A stretch of DNA of 64,000 nt from Byssovorax sp. (GCA_025362495.1 JANYGI010000231.1:1-64000); one strand, 5' to 3'. Shown: positions 16,239-25,908, numbered from the stretch's first letter. The notes: generated by a model not told the origin, from the letters alone. Made by a program: numbers and translations.

Positions 16239-17899
16239 TTGGCGCTCTTCTTCGACTTTTTTTTCGCGCTCTTGCGCTCCGGCACCTCGCGCGCGGGAGC
16301 CTCGCTCTCCGGCGTCGGGCCGCGGCGCTCCGTCCCGCGGCGGCGCAGGTACACGGCCATCCCGAGCATCACCGTCGCGAGCGGGATGTAGATCACCACG
16401 TAGCGAAACGTCGACGCGAGCCACGCGTCGCTCACGTGGAGGCCGGCGGTGAACGTGGGCTTCTCGGGGATGTCGAGGAGCTGCGGGCGCGCCGTCAGCC
16501 ACGCGACGGCGCTGCCCACGAAGAGCGATCCGCCGCGCAGCTCTTCGGACTGCCAGTTGGCGCCCCAGAGCGTGCTCGCCGAGCCGATGACAACGAGGCG
16601 GCCGCCGTGCGGCAGGCTCGATCCAGCCGGCTTCGGCAGCTCCGACGCGAAGGCCATCGTCAGCGGCCCCTTGCGATCGGCCGGGCCGGCGACGGGCGGC
16701 GTGCGGCTCTTCGACCACGCGAAGAAGTCGACCATGCCGAAGGCCTGATCGCTCGTGACGAGCAGCGGCGTCGGCGCCGCGGCGCCCGCGCCCGTCGCCG
16801 TGAGCGAGCTGCCCAGCGTGACGACGACGGCGACGCCGCGATCGGCGACCTTGAGCAGCGCCTCGGTGACGGGGTGCGTGCGCGCCTGCGCGATGAACGA
16901 CTCGCCGTAGCCCTGGGCCATGCGGAGGCGCGGATCGAGCTCGAAGACGAAGTCGTCGGTCGAGGCCACGCCGAAGCGCGCCAGCAGATCGCCCAGGCCG
17001 CGGTTCTTCGTGCGCTCGCGCTCGGCGTCGAGCTCGGGCCCGATCGCCAGGAGCAGGCTGCCGCCCTGATCGGCGTAGTCGATGAAGCGCTTGACCTCGA
17101 CGGCGGGGATCTTCTCGGTCGGTCCGGCGATGATCACCACGCGGCAGGCGGCGAGCGGCTCGTCCGCGGACGCGTCGACGACCTCGAAGTTGTTCTTGAT
17201 CAGGCTCTCGCGAAAGGGGCCGAGGCCGCCCGCGCCCGGGCCGGCGCCGGCGGCGACCGAGCCCTCGCCGTGGCCGACGGCGAAGCACGCGCGCGGCCGC
17301 TCGTTGCTGAGCGAGGCGCGGATCGCCGAGGTGAGGGCCTGCTCGATCCGCGGGCGGCGGCGGAGCTCGTCGTCCTCGTCGAGCTGGACGAGATCGCGCG
17401 TGGTGATGAAGTGGGGGACGTCGCCGCGCGCCACGACGATGGCCGCGTCGGTGACGATCTTGCCGTCCTCGCTCTTGCCCGCGACGATGCCGAAGCGCTG
17501 CTGCACGGCAAGGAACTCGGCCGCGCGCCGATCGGGATCGACGAACTGGACGTCGAGCCGCGTGGTCTCGCCGCGGTAGGCCTCGAGCAGGTGGCGCACC
17601 GCGAGCGCGAGCGGATCGCCCTCGGAGAGCAGCACGTAAATGTGGATCGGCTCTTCCAGCCCGTGCAGCGTCTGGGTGGTGGCATCGCTGAGGGTGTAGA
17701 GGCCGCCGCGCGTCCAGTCCCAGCGCCGGTAGTGGCGCGAGGCAAGCACGTTCACCAGCAGCGCCAGCACCATCGCCGCGACGACGCCGACGCTCGCCGA
17801 GAGCTTGGTCGCGGCCGTGGTCCCGGTGGGGACGGGCTCGCGATCATGATCATGATCACGATCGCGATCCGCAGGCGATTTCTCGGGTGATTCGCTCAC
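16235..17899 (-). CDS. GldG-family ABC transporter auxiliary protein
   Basis: A 554-residue membrane protein. The GTG at 17899 is chosen because it forms a GTGA overlap with the permease stop. The cytosolic N-terminus carries an Arg/Asp/His repeat (DRDRDHDHDREP), then a membrane helix near residues 35-50. The large ABC_transp_aux region follows (LYTLSDATTQTLHGLEEPIHIYVLL, VQFVDPDRRAAEF, ACFAVGHGEGS, VVIIAGPTEKIPAVEVKRF, DQGGSLLLAIGPE). A C-terminal helix (YIPLATVMLGMAVYL) precedes a Lys-rich tail. GldG is needed for gliding in Bacteroidetes; homologues elsewhere have unknown cargo. Confidence 0.85.
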   Translation of the reverse strand: MSESPEKSPADRDRDHDHDREPVPTGTTAATKLSASVGVVAAMVLALLVNVLASRHYRRWDWTRGGLYTLSDATTQTLHGLEEPIHIYVLLSEGDPLALAVRHLLEAYRGETTRLDVQFVDPDRRAAEFLAVQQRFGIVAGKSEDGKIVTDAAIVVARGDVPHFITTRDLVQLDEDDELRRRPRIEQALTSAIRASLSNERPRACFAVGHGEGSVAAGAGPGAGGLGPFRESLIKNNFEVVDASADEPLAACRVVIIAGPTEKIPAVEVKRFIDYADQGGSLLLAIGPELDAERERTKNRGLGDLLARFGVASTDDFVFELDPRLRMAQGYGESFIAQARTHPVTEALLKVADRGVAVVVTLGSSLTATGAGAAAPTPLLVTSDQAFGMVDFFAWSKSRTPPVAGPADRKGPLTMAFASELPKPAGSSLPHGGRLVVIGSASTLWGANWQSEELRGGSLFVGSAVAWLTARPQLLDIPEKPTFTAGLHVSDAWLASTFRYVVIYIPLATVMLGMAVYLRRRGTERRGPTPESEAPAREVPERKSAKKKSKKSAK

Positions 17900-18639
17900 C
17901 CCCACCTCCAGGCGTCGACGGTGCGCACCGTGGTGAAGAGCGGTACGGCGACCAGCGTCGCGTCGAGGACGAGGCGGCGCAGATCGACGATCCCGGCCGA
18001 GAAATCCGCCATGTGGGCCCACGGCGAGATGTACGAGCAGATGGCGCGCGCCGGGCCGTCTTCGAAGGCGAACTCGCCCAGGCCGACGGTGAAGATCGCC
18101 AGGAGCATCATCGCCGAGAGCATCGCTGCGGCGAGCTGGCTCTCGGTCATCGCGCTGCTCATCGTGCCGAGCGCGAGGTAGCCGGCGCCGAGGCCGAAGA
18201 TGCCGAGGTAGCTCGATCCGACGGCCCACCAGTCGACATCGCCGGTGCGCGCGAGGAGCGCGATGTAGAGCACCGTCGGCGCCCACATCACGACGAAGGT
18301 GGTGAGCGCCGCTCCGTACTTGGCGAGCACGACGCCCGTCGTCCCCACGGGCGCGGTCAGCAGCGCCTCGATCGTCCCGCTGCGGCGCTCCTCGGCGAAG
18401 ACGCGCATCGTCAGCATCGGGCAGACGAACAGCAGCGGCAGGTAGAGCAGCATCGTCTTGCCGAAGAAGGCCGGGATCGGCCCCCCTTCGGTGAGATCTG
18501 CCGGCCCCGCGAACTGCGTGACGAGGATGGCGAAGTGGATGCCCTGGACCACGAGGAACGCGGTGATCAGCACCCACGCCAGCGGCGTGACGAAGAGCGC
18601 GAAGAGCTCGCGCTTGTAGATGGCCCAGAAGCCCTTCAC
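17896..18639 (-). CDS. ABC-2 type transporter permease (GldF-like)
   Basis: A 247-residue integral membrane protein with six predicted helices. It begins KGFWAIYKRELFALFVTPLAW, the standard start of GldF/NosY-type permeases, and contains the conserved EERRSGTIEALLTAPV cytoplasmic motif. The GTG at 18639 overlaps the stop of the ATPase gene (GTGA), and its own stop overlaps the next gene in the same way, so ATPase, permease and auxiliary protein are translated from one message in stoichiometric fashion. Cargo unknown. Confidence 0.9.
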   Translation of the reverse strand: MKGFWAIYKRELFALFVTPLAWVLITAFLVVQGIHFAILVTQFAGPADLTEGGPIPAFFGKTMLLYLPLLFVCPMLTMRVFAEERRSGTIEALLTAPVGTTGVVLAKYGAALTTFVVMWAPTVLYIALLARTGDVDWWAVGSSYLGIFGLGAGYLALGTMSSAMTESQLAAAMLSAMMLLAIFTVGLGEFAFEDGPARAICSYISPWAHMADFSAGIVDLRRLVLDATLVAVPLFTTVRTVDAWRWG

Positions 18640-19634
18640 GCCGGCTCTCGCGCGCTCGCGGCGTCCGCGCGCGTGTCGGTGAGCTCGGTGAAGACCTGCT
18701 CGAGCGAGGCCCCGTGCGAGGCGACCTCGCGCACGCCGACGCCCGCTCCGACCAGCGCGGCGACGAGGGCCTCGGTGATCGCCGCGCCGTCGCCGTCGGC
18801 CGCGAAGTCGACCGTGAGCGCGACGCCTCCGGTGGTCGCGGGCTCGGCCGAGGCGCTGTTCACGCCGGCGACGCTGGTGGCGATCGCGACGATCGCGGCG
18901 CGCTCGCCGCGGGCGACGATCCGCGCGCTCGGGGCGCGGCTGCGGGCCCGGAGCGCTTCGATCGATCCCTCGGCGACGAGGCGGCCTCCGGCGATCACGA
19001 GGGCGCGCTCGCAGGTGGCCTCGACCTCGGGGAGGATGTGCGTCGACAGGAACACGGTGTGCTCGCCGCCGAGGCCGCGGATCAGCTCGCGCACCTCGCG
19101 GATCTGGTTGGGATCGAGGCCCGCCGTGGGCTCGTCGAGGATCAAGAGCGGCGGCGACCCCAGCAGCGCATCGGCGAGCCCGACGCGCTGGCGGTAGCCC
19201 TTCGAGAGGTGGCCGATCATCACGCGCTCGACGTCCTCGATCCGGGCTTGCGACAGCGCCTTGGCGACCGCGGCGCGGCGCTTGGCCCGGGGGATGAGCT
19301 TGAGCTCGGCGCGGAACATCAGGTACTCGCCCGATCGCATCTCGGGGTAGAGCGGCGAGAGCTCGGGCATGTAGCCGATCTGCGCGCGCGCCCGCTGCGG
19401 CTCCTCGGCGATGTCGTGGCCAGCGATGCGGACGCGCCCGGCCGAGGCCCCGAGGAACCCGGCGAGGATCCGGAGCGTGGTGCTCTTGCCGGCGCCGTTC
19501 GGCCCGAGGAAGCCGACGATCTCGCCCCTGTCGACGTGGAACGAGAGATCGTCCACCGCCTTCTGCGCGCCGCGCGCGCCGCGGCCGCCCTGGAAGACGC
19601 CGTACGACTTGGAAAGATGCGAAACCTCGATCAT
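18636..19634 (-). CDS. ABC transporter ATP-binding protein (GldA-like)
   Basis: A 332-residue ATPase that drives the permease encoded next. Walker A is GPNGAGKST, the signature is LSKGYRQRVGLADAL, Walker B is LLILDEPTAGLD and the switch His lies in FLSTHILPEVEATC. After residue about 220 a C-terminal extension (RIVARGERAAIVAIATSVAG to SLEQVFTELT) matches the DUF4162-like tail of gliding-type/ABC-2 ATPases. The start is the ATG at 19634; the open frame further upstream is not supported. First gene of a four-gene operon. Confidence 0.93.
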   Translation of the reverse strand: MIEVSHLSKSYGVFQGGRGARGAQKAVDDLSFHVDRGEIVGFLGPNGAGKSTTLRILAGFLGASAGRVRIAGHDIAEEPQRARAQIGYMPELSPLYPEMRSGEYLMFRAELKLIPRAKRRAAVAKALSQARIEDVERVMIGHLSKGYRQRVGLADALLGSPPLLILDEPTAGLDPNQIREVRELIRGLGGEHTVFLSTHILPEVEATCERALVIAGGRLVAEGSIEALRARSRAPSARIVARGERAAIVAIATSVAGVNSASAEPATTGGVALTVDFAADGDGAAITEALVAALVGAGVGVREVASHGASLEQVFTELTDTRADAASAREPA

Positions 19635-19772
19635 CGTCTCGGGCCGCGCCGGGTGTAGCCCATCCCGGCGCCCGAGGTAACCGCGACCGCGAGGGAGCGG
19701 CCTCCGGGGCACGCGCTCGCCAAAACATGGCCCCCTCCGCCCGGCTCTGGTAGACCCGCGCCCAAGAAGGCG

Positions 19773-20240
19773 ATGGATCAGACTCTTCTCCGCTCGTACT
19801 TCGCGACCGTGTACGAGTTTCCCACGAACTCCGGCACGCTTCGCGCCTCCCTCGACGGCGAGATCGTTCAGGACCACTCGGCCCTGCCCGAACTGCTCAC
19901 GAGGAGGTTCGCTGTGCTCACTGCCTACAACCCGCGGAGCATGCTGCTCCCACGCCGGGTGAACGAGCAACGGCACTTCGTTTTACGGGATCTGCTCATT
20001 CTCGGCTGCTACCGGGTCGAGCCCTGCGTGGGCTCGGAGAGCGAGCCCGAGGGCGTGTGGCGCGAGCCGGCGTACCTCGTCCACAGCATGGATCGCGAAG
20101 AGGCAATCTCGTTCGGCCGGGTTTTCCGGCAAAATACGATCCTCTACGCGCAGAACGGGCGGCCCGAGCTGATCATCACCGATCCGACGGCCGACGACAT
20201 CGGGCGCACTTTCCAGGGCAACTGGCGGGTGCGGAGCTGA
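19773..20240 (+). CDS. DUF3293 domain-containing protein
   Basis: A 155-residue cytosolic protein with AGAAGGCG before the ATG. Features of DUF3293 are the N-terminal LLRSYFATVYEF, RFAVLTAYNPRSMLLPRRVNEQ, and a C-terminal EEAISFGRVFRQNTILYAQNGRPELI. The function of the domain is unknown. A lipoprotein gene follows 13 bases after the stop with its own Shine-Dalgarno, so the two may be co-transcribed. Confidence 0.85.
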   Translation: MDQTLLRSYFATVYEFPTNSGTLRASLDGEIVQDHSALPELLTRRFAVLTAYNPRSMLLPRRVNEQRHFVLRDLLILGCYRVEPCVGSESEPEGVWREPAYLVHSMDREEAISFGRVFRQNTILYAQNGRPELIITDPTADDIGRTFQGNWRVRS

Positions 20241-20253
20241 ACCGGGGAGCGTC

Positions 20254-20703
20254 ATGCACCACGTCGCATCGCTGAAGCGCGCTGTCCTCGGGCTCGGTAT
20301 CCTCGTCGGCGCAGCGGCGCTCGCGGGCTGCGCGCAGAAGCGCGTCGCCGAGTGCAACGCGCTCATTCTGGTGATCAACACCGGGGTGCAGGGCCTCGAG
20401 AAGACGCCGAAGACCGAGACCGATCCCACCGGCGTCAGCGATCTCAAGGCCATGGCCGAGCGCATGGACAAGGTCGCCGCCGAGACGGCCGGCGTGCCGG
20501 TGACGCTGCCCGAGGTGAAGAAGCTGGCGTCCGAGTACCAGAAGATGGCGAAGGACATCGCGAAGGCCGAGCGCGAGCTCGCGACCGCCGCCGAGTCGCG
20601 CGACGCCGCGAAGCGATCTGCCGCGGAGCAGTCGCTCGACGCGGCGGTGAAGCAGGAAGATCCGCTCGTCGACTCGATCAACAAGTTCTGCCAGACGCAG
20701 TAG
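20254..20703 (+). CDS. Putative helical lipoprotein
   Basis: A 149-residue lipoprotein with GGGGAG before the ATG. The signal peptide ends in the lipobox AALAGC at about residue 27. The mature part is almost entirely helical and rich in Ala/Lys/Glu (AMAERMDKVAAETAG, YQKMAKDIAKAERELATAAESRDAAKRSAAE), consistent with a periplasmic coiled coil. Two further Cys (AECNALIL and NKFCQTQ) may pair the ends. No function is recognised. Confidence 0.75.
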   Translation: MHHVASLKRAVLGLGILVGAAALAGCAQKRVAECNALILVINTGVQGLEKTPKTETDPTGVSDLKAMAERMDKVAAETAGVPVTLPEVKKLASEYQKMAKDIAKAERELATAAESRDAAKRSAAEQSLDAAVKQEDPLVDSINKFCQTQ

Positions 20704-20760
20704 CGCGTCGGCGCGGGTCGACGGCCGGGGAGCGCGCGCCGACGGCCGCGAGGGCGCGCT

Positions 20761-23700
20761 TCAGGGCGGGGGCGGCGGGATCGAGCGGGCGAGCTCGAGG
20801 GTGCGGACGTTGTCGGGGACGCCCTTGAGAAAGCGATCTCGCCAGGCGCGGTCGCCGATCTTCGCGGCGCGCTCCATCAAGCGGGCGCGCGCGGTGGCGA
20901 TGGCGTGCGTGAACGCGGGGACGTCGCCGCTCGCCGCGAGGGCCTCGGCGTGGACGAGGCGCACGAGCGACTCGCCCTCCTCGATGCCGCCGAGGGACTC
21001 GAGGATCGCATGGGCCTCTTCGGCGACGGTGGCCGCCTCGATGAAGCTCTCGCGGCCGATCAGGGCGCGGGCCAGCGTGGCGAGCGCCACGGCGCGGAGC
21101 GGCGGGGCGACCTCGAGCGCGGACGCGGCGGCGCGGGCCTCGCGCTCGGCCTCGTCGAGATCGCCGGATTGAAAGGCGATCTTCGAGAGGTACATCCGCG
21201 ACACGCCCTCCATCCGGGGATCGCCGAGCTTGCGAAACTCCTCGGCGGCGCGGAGCTCGACGCGGCGCGCTTCGGCGAGCTGGTGCTGGTGAAAGAGCGC
21301 GTGCCCGAGGTTCTGGAGGGCGATCATCCCGACGTCTTGCAGGCCCATGCGATCGGCGACGGTGTGCGCGGCGCGGAGGGCCTCTTCGGCGCCGACGTAG
21401 TCGCCGAGCTCGGCGAAGGCCACGCCGAGGTTGTTGCGCACGGCGCACGCGTTGCGACGATCACCGGCGGCCTCGAACGCCGCGAGCGAGGCCTCGAACC
21501 CCTCGAGGCACGCGGCGAGATCGCCCGCATACGCGGCGCGGATGCCGCGGAAGAGCGCGACCGTCGCGGCGATCTGCGGCGCGAGCGCGGAGGGATCGCC
21601 GATCAGGCCGTCGAGGCCGAGGAACACCGCGTCGGTCTCGGCGGTGCGGCCGCCGAAGAGGAGCTGGATCGCGCACTCGGCCAGGCAGGCGATCTGCGCG
21701 CCGCGCCCGCCCGGCGCGGCCCCGTGCGCGCGGGCCGGCGCGACGTGCTCGGCGACGCGATCGAACGCGCCGAGCCGCCCCGCCGCGAGGACGGCCTGGC
21801 GGATCGCGCGGAACCACGCGCTCGATCCGGCCTCGAGCAGCGCGGCCGCCTCCAGGCCGCGGGCCTCGGCGAGGACGGGCTCGCCGCGCCACATGTGGGC
21901 CTCGGCTTCGATCAGGTGCAGCTCGCCCAGCTCGGCGCCGATCGCGCCGCACGCGACGCCGCGGCGCGCTTGCTCGATCACGGCCGCGAGATCGTTGGCC
22001 TCGAGCGCCTGCTCGGCCGCGCGCACGTACCAGCGGATGGCTCGCTTCGGGTCGGCGCCGCGCTGGAAGTGCTCGGCGAGCGTCGCGGCGTCGCGCGATC
22101 CGGTCCGCTCGAGCCACTCGCCCGCGAGGCGGTGACCGAGCCCGCGATCCTGCTCGGTCAGCGTGGCGTACGCGGCCTCGCGCACGATCGCGTGGCGGAA
22201 CGCGTACTGCGGATCGGTCGCGCCGAGCGTGGTGCTGGCGGGCCCGACGAGCTCGCGCGAGGCCAGCGTCTTCAGCCATTCGCCCGCCTCTTCGGCGTGG
22301 CGCTCGCCGCCGAGCAGCGCCGCCACGCCGGCCTTGGAGAAGCGGTCGCCGAACACGCTCGCGGCGCGCAGGACGCGCTTGGCCTCGTTGCCCTCGGCGT
22401 CGAGGCGGGCCTCGACGGTGCCGAGGACCGAGTCGGGGAAGAGATCGTCGCGGCCGCCGGCGACCGCGCGGATCAGCTCTTCCAGGTAGAACGGGTTGCC
22501 GTCGGCGCGCTCGATGATCCTGGCGATGGCCCCGGGCTTGGCGCCCGGCCCGAGCGCGTCGACGACGAGCTGCTCCGCCGCGCGCTTCGAGAGCGGACCG
22601 AGCTTGATGGTCTGCACCTCGCGCTCGGCCCAGAGGCCGGGGAACTGCGTCACGACCTCGGGGCGCGAGAGCACGAGCACCATCAGCGGTAGATCGCGGA
22701 GGTTCCGCAGCGTCGAGTCGATGAGGCGCACCGTCGCGGCGTCGCCCCACTGTAGATCCTCGAGCACGAGCAGCACCGGCGTCGCCGCACACTCGGCCGT
22801 GAGCCAGTCTTCCCAGGCGTCGCGCATGGCGTCGCCCATGAGCTGCGGGCTGTCGCGGGCCGCGCGCAGCGCCGCGTCGTCCTGGTCGGGGAACGGCGCG
22901 CCGAGCAGCTCGCCGAGGAACACCGCGGTGTGGTGCAGCGCGGCGCCGTCGAGGTGCGCGGCGAGGCGGCCGCGGAGCTTGCGTCGGCGCAGATCGAGGG
23001 CGTCCGAATCCTGGATCCCCGCGGTCTTGCGGATGGCGTCGGCGATCATCCCGAACGGCGATCCCGTGCCGAGCGAAGGGGCGCGCCCGGAGAGCACCAG
23101 CGCGCCGGCCCCGCCCTGGCGGACCTTGTCGACGAACTCGCGGCCGAGGCGCGATTTGCCGGCGCCCGCAGGCCCGATCACCAGCACGGGGCTCGCGACG
23201 CGCTCCGCGACGCAGCCGGCGAACACGCCCTCGAGCGTCGCGAGCTCGCGGGTGCGACCGACGCACGGCGTGGCCTTGCCGAGGAGCAGCGGCGGGCTGT
23301 CGAGCTCGGCGCTGTCGCTGCGGAGGAAGTAGTGACCGCGATCCTGCTCGAGGTTGAGGCGCCCGGTGAGCATCCCCGCCGTCACGTCGTCGAGGTGAAT
23401 CGGCCCGGGGCGCGTCGTGCGCAGCGTCCGCACGCCGCGATCGATGACGTCACCCTCGACGATGCGCGCCGAGACGCGGCCCCGCCCGCTGGCGATGCAG
23501 ATCGGCACGCCGGGCAGATTGGCGCGGAGGATCAGCGCGCACTGCGCCGCGCGATCGGCGCGATCGACGGCGCTGCCCGGCCCCCACAGCGTCACGATCA
23601 GCGAGTCGCCGGCGAGCACGTTGACCTGGCCGCCGAGGCCGGCGACGGCCTTGCGCAGCTCCACCACGGGCAAGCGCGGGCCGGGGCCCGACTCGTCGGC

Positions 23701-24726
23701 GTCGGGATCGCCGGCGAGGACGACGCTGACGAGGCGCTTCTCGCTCATCGTGAGCGACGTGGGCGCGGGCTCGTCCTCGGACGGCGCGGGCCCCGAGAGC
23801 GGCGCCGACGCGTCGTACAGGACCTTCTCCGTCGCCGCTGCGCCCGTCGGCGGGACGGATCGCCGCGGGGCCTTGGACCAGCCGCCGAGATCGTGGAATC
23901 GGGCGAGCTCCTCCGCGACCTCGCCGGCGTTGCTCGGGCGTTTTTCGGGATCCTTTGCCATCAGGCGAGCGACGAGATCGTCGAGGGCCGCGGGCACGTC
24001 GGGGCGGTGCTGCCGCACGCGCGGCGCCTCCTGGAGCAAGAGCTTCGCGAGGACCGCCATCGGGTGCGTCCCCTCGAAGGCAGGCACCCCGGTGAGGCAT
24101 TCGAACAGCACGCAGCCGAGCGAGAACAGATCGGTGCGCGGATCGTGCGAGGGCGGCCCCTGCACGAGCTCGGGCGCGATGTAGCCCGGCGTCCCCAGCA
24201 GCACGCCCGTCTGCGTGAGCCGCCGCGTCTCGCTCGAGGGCCGCGCGATCCCGAAATCGAGGAGCTTGATCCGCTCGACCTGCTTGCCGACGAGGAACAG
24301 GTTGCTGGGCTTGATGTCGCGGTGCACGAGGCCCTTCGCGTGCGCGAAGGCGAGCACCTCGGCCGTGCGCTGCATCAGGGCGATGGAGTCGGCGCCGTTC
24401 ACCGGATCGCGCACCAGGCGCTCGCCGAGATCCTCGCCCTCGAGCCACTCCATCGCGAGCCAGTGCTCGCCCTCGGGCGTCAGCCCGTGCCCGACGTAGC
24501 GGACGATGCCCGGGTGCGCGAAATCAGCGAGGATCCCCGCCTCGCGCTCGAAGCGCTCGACGTCGAGGGGCTGATTGCTGTGGAGGATTTTGAGGGCGAC
24601 GGTCGCGCCGTCGAGGCGATCCTGGGCACGGAACACCGCGCCCATTCCACCTGATCCGGCTTGCCGCTCCAGGACGAAGCGGCCCGCCATGATGATCCCG
24701 GGCTTCATTGGCTCTGCATAGCGCAT
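20761..24726 (-). CDS. Ser/Thr protein kinase fused to cyclase-like, ATPase and TPR regions
   Basis: A 1321-residue cytosolic signalling protein. Residues about 15-275 form a complete kinase: GSGGMGAVFRAQD, ALKIL, LVHRDIKPSNLFL, LLDFGIARP and GYIAPELVQ. A degenerate nucleotide-cyclase-like segment follows at about 330-460 (EKRLVSVVLAGDPDADESG, DSLIVTLWG) without obvious catalytic residues. An AAA_16-type ATPase carries Walker A GPAGAGKSRLG near 517 and Walker B LVLEDLQWGD near 655. The C-terminal ~450 residues are TPR-like helices. This architecture is typical of myxobacterial regulators. Start ATG 24726; MKPG at 24708 is possible. Confidence 0.9.
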   Translation of the reverse strand: MRYAEPMKPGIIMAGRFVLERQAGSGGMGAVFRAQDRLDGATVALKILHSNQPLDVERFEREAGILADFAHPGIVRYVGHGLTPEGEHWLAMEWLEGEDLGERLVRDPVNGADSIALMQRTAEVLAFAHAKGLVHRDIKPSNLFLVGKQVERIKLLDFGIARPSSETRRLTQTGVLLGTPGYIAPELVQGPPSHDPRTDLFSLGCVLFECLTGVPAFEGTHPMAVLAKLLLQEAPRVRQHRPDVPAALDDLVARLMAKDPEKRPSNAGEVAEELARFHDLGGWSKAPRRSVPPTGAAATEKVLYDASAPLSGPAPSEDEPAPTSLTMSEKRLVSVVLAGDPDADESGPGPRLPVVELRKAVAGLGGQVNVLAGDSLIVTLWGPGSAVDRADRAAQCALILRANLPGVPICIASGRGRVSARIVEGDVIDRGVRTLRTTRPGPIHLDDVTAGMLTGRLNLEQDRGHYFLRSDSAELDSPPLLLGKATPCVGRTRELATLEGVFAGCVAERVASPVLVIGPAGAGKSRLGREFVDKVRQGGAGALVLSGRAPSLGTGSPFGMIADAIRKTAGIQDSDALDLRRRKLRGRLAAHLDGAALHHTAVFLGELLGAPFPDQDDAALRAARDSPQLMGDAMRDAWEDWLTAECAATPVLLVLEDLQWGDAATVRLIDSTLRNLRDLPLMVLVLSRPEVVTQFPGLWAEREVQTIKLGPLSKRAAEQLVVDALGPGAKPGAIARIIERADGNPFYLEELIRAVAGGRDDLFPDSVLGTVEARLDAEGNEAKRVLRAASVFGDRFSKAGVAALLGGERHAEEAGEWLKTLASRELVGPASTTLGATDPQYAFRHAIVREAAYATLTEQDRGLGHRLAGEWLERTGSRDAATLAEHFQRGADPKRAIRWYVRAAEQALEANDLAAVIEQARRGVACGAIGAELGELHLIEAEAHMWRGEPVLAEARGLEAAALLEAGSSAWFRAIRQAVLAAGRLGAFDRVAEHVAPARAHGAAPGGRGAQIACLAECAIQLLFGGRTAETDAVFLGLDGLIGDPSALAPQIAATVALFRGIRAAYAGDLAACLEGFEASLAAFEAAGDRRNACAVRNNLGVAFAELGDYVGAEEALRAAHTVADRMGLQDVGMIALQNLGHALFHQHQLAEARRVELRAAEEFRKLGDPRMEGVSRMYLSKIAFQSGDLDEAEREARAAASALEVAPPLRAVALATLARALIGRESFIEAATVAEEAHAILESLGGIEEGESLVRLVHAEALAASGDVPAFTHAIATARARLMERAAKIGDRAWRDRFLKGVPDNVRTLELARSIPPPPP

Positions 24727-24763
24727 CGCACGGCGCGGGAGGTTCTTCCTGTCGCGGGATCGT

Positions 24764-25609
24764 TCAGGGGTCGAGGAAGACGGTGACGGAGGTGTTGTAG
24801 AAGCGGGTCCCGGCCGGGAACTGGCCGTTCACCTTGCGCCGATCGGCGCAGTGCATGAACGTCCCGTACCCGGACGACGCATCGCAGACGCTCGTGCAGT
24901 CGTCGACGTCGTTCACGACGCAGCCGTCGACCGACGGGCCGCAGACGCGCGGGAGGCCGACGCGCCCCGGAGCGACGCAGGCATCGCGCACCGGAGTCTC
25001 CAGGAACACGTTACCGTAGTACGTGCCTTCCCGGTACGTGTAGGCCGCGAGCTCCGCCGCCGTCGGCGTGAGGGCCGCGTTCGCGCCGCGGACCGAGATG
25101 GCCACCTTCTGACCGAGATAGTCAATCCGCGACAGGACACAGGCCGAGACCCACTCCTGACACGCGGTATTGCAGGATCCCCCGGCAGAACCCCATTTCG
25201 GATAGAGGCCGAGCTCGCCCGGGTACGAATAGTCGACTCCGTCGATCGTGAGATCGACATGCGAAGTCGCCGGGAGCGCGCAGCTGACGATGTACTTGAA
25301 GACCTCGCGCGCGGCGGGATCCGACAGCGCATTCGACGTGAGCGCATTCGACGTGAGCGCGTTCGACGTGAGCGCATTGGACGTCAACGCGTTCGAGGTG
25401 AGGGCGTTGGAAGTCAACGCATTGGACGTGAGGGCGTTCGAGGTGAGAGCGTTGGAAGTCAACGCGTTGGAGGTCAGGGCCGCTTCCTGCGTCGTGGCCA
25501 CAGACTCGATGTCGTTGTCGTCGTCGGTGCCCTCCGGCGCGACGCAACCGAGCACGGTGACCGTGCTCAGCAACATCGCGCACAGGGGCAGGATGGAATT
25601 GTTCATCAT
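24764..25609 (-). CDS. LTSNA-repeat lipoprotein
   Basis: A 281-residue lipoprotein. The double ATG at 25609/25606 starts a signal peptide with lipobox TVLGC. After a short acidic stretch (GTDDDNDIESV) come ten head-to-tail LTSNA pentapeptides. The mature domain has about a dozen cysteines (SCALPATSH, SCNTACQEWVSACVLSRIDYLG, DGCVVNDVDDCTSVCDASSG), giving a disulfide-rich extracellular module. The repeat-plus-Cys-rich layout recurs in myxobacterial surface proteins of unknown role. The frame is open to 25711, but the upstream codons do not give a signal peptide. Confidence 0.75.
   Translation of the reverse strand: MMNNSILPLCAMLLSTVTVLGCVAPEGTDDDNDIESVATTQEAALTSNALTSNALTSNALTSNALTSNALTSNALTSNALTSNALTSNALTSNALSDPAAREVFKYIVSCALPATSHVDLTIDGVDYSYPGELGLYPKWGSAGGSCNTACQEWVSACVLSRIDYLGQKVAISVRGANAALTPTAAELAAYTYREGTYYGNVFLETPVRDACVAPGRVGLPRVCGPSVDGCVVNDVDDCTSVCDASSGYGTFMHCADRRKVNGQFPAGTRFYNTSVTVFLDP
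25326..25475 (-). repeat. 15-bp tandem repeat encoding ten LTSNA pentapeptides
   Basis: Ten in-frame 15-bp units inside the lipoprotein gene. Synonymous and third-position variants are present (GCATTCGACGTG, GCGTTCGAGGTG, GCATTGGACGTC on the + strand), while the peptide LTSNA is kept in every unit. This indicates selection on the protein and not just recent slippage. Confidence 0.95.
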
Positions 25610-25908
25610 ACCTGAAGACGCTATCGCCCTGTCCGCGAGCTTGTCCATGTAATCGTGCATCACCGCGACCTCCCCCGTCCGTTTTATGGGCAACAGCGCG
25701 ACGTCTCGCACCTGGTGCGAGATTGACGTTCTCCGTCGCCGCGCGCTGCGTAATGAGCCGTTGGACGTGGTATTAGCAATCGATGGGCCACGGTGAAAGC
25801 GGCGGCGCCCGTTGCGCTTTTGCCCCGTCCAGCTCGCATCTGCGGGCGGGATCCCTCAGCCCGGGGCGGGCACTGCGGTCTGCATTCTGCAGGTTCCGTA
25901 GCGGCAGA

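Noticed and set aside
17840-17880. GATCATGATC-rich run as a methylation or replication signal
   Set aside because: It lies in the coding N-terminus of the GldG-type gene and is explained by the RDHDHD peptide.
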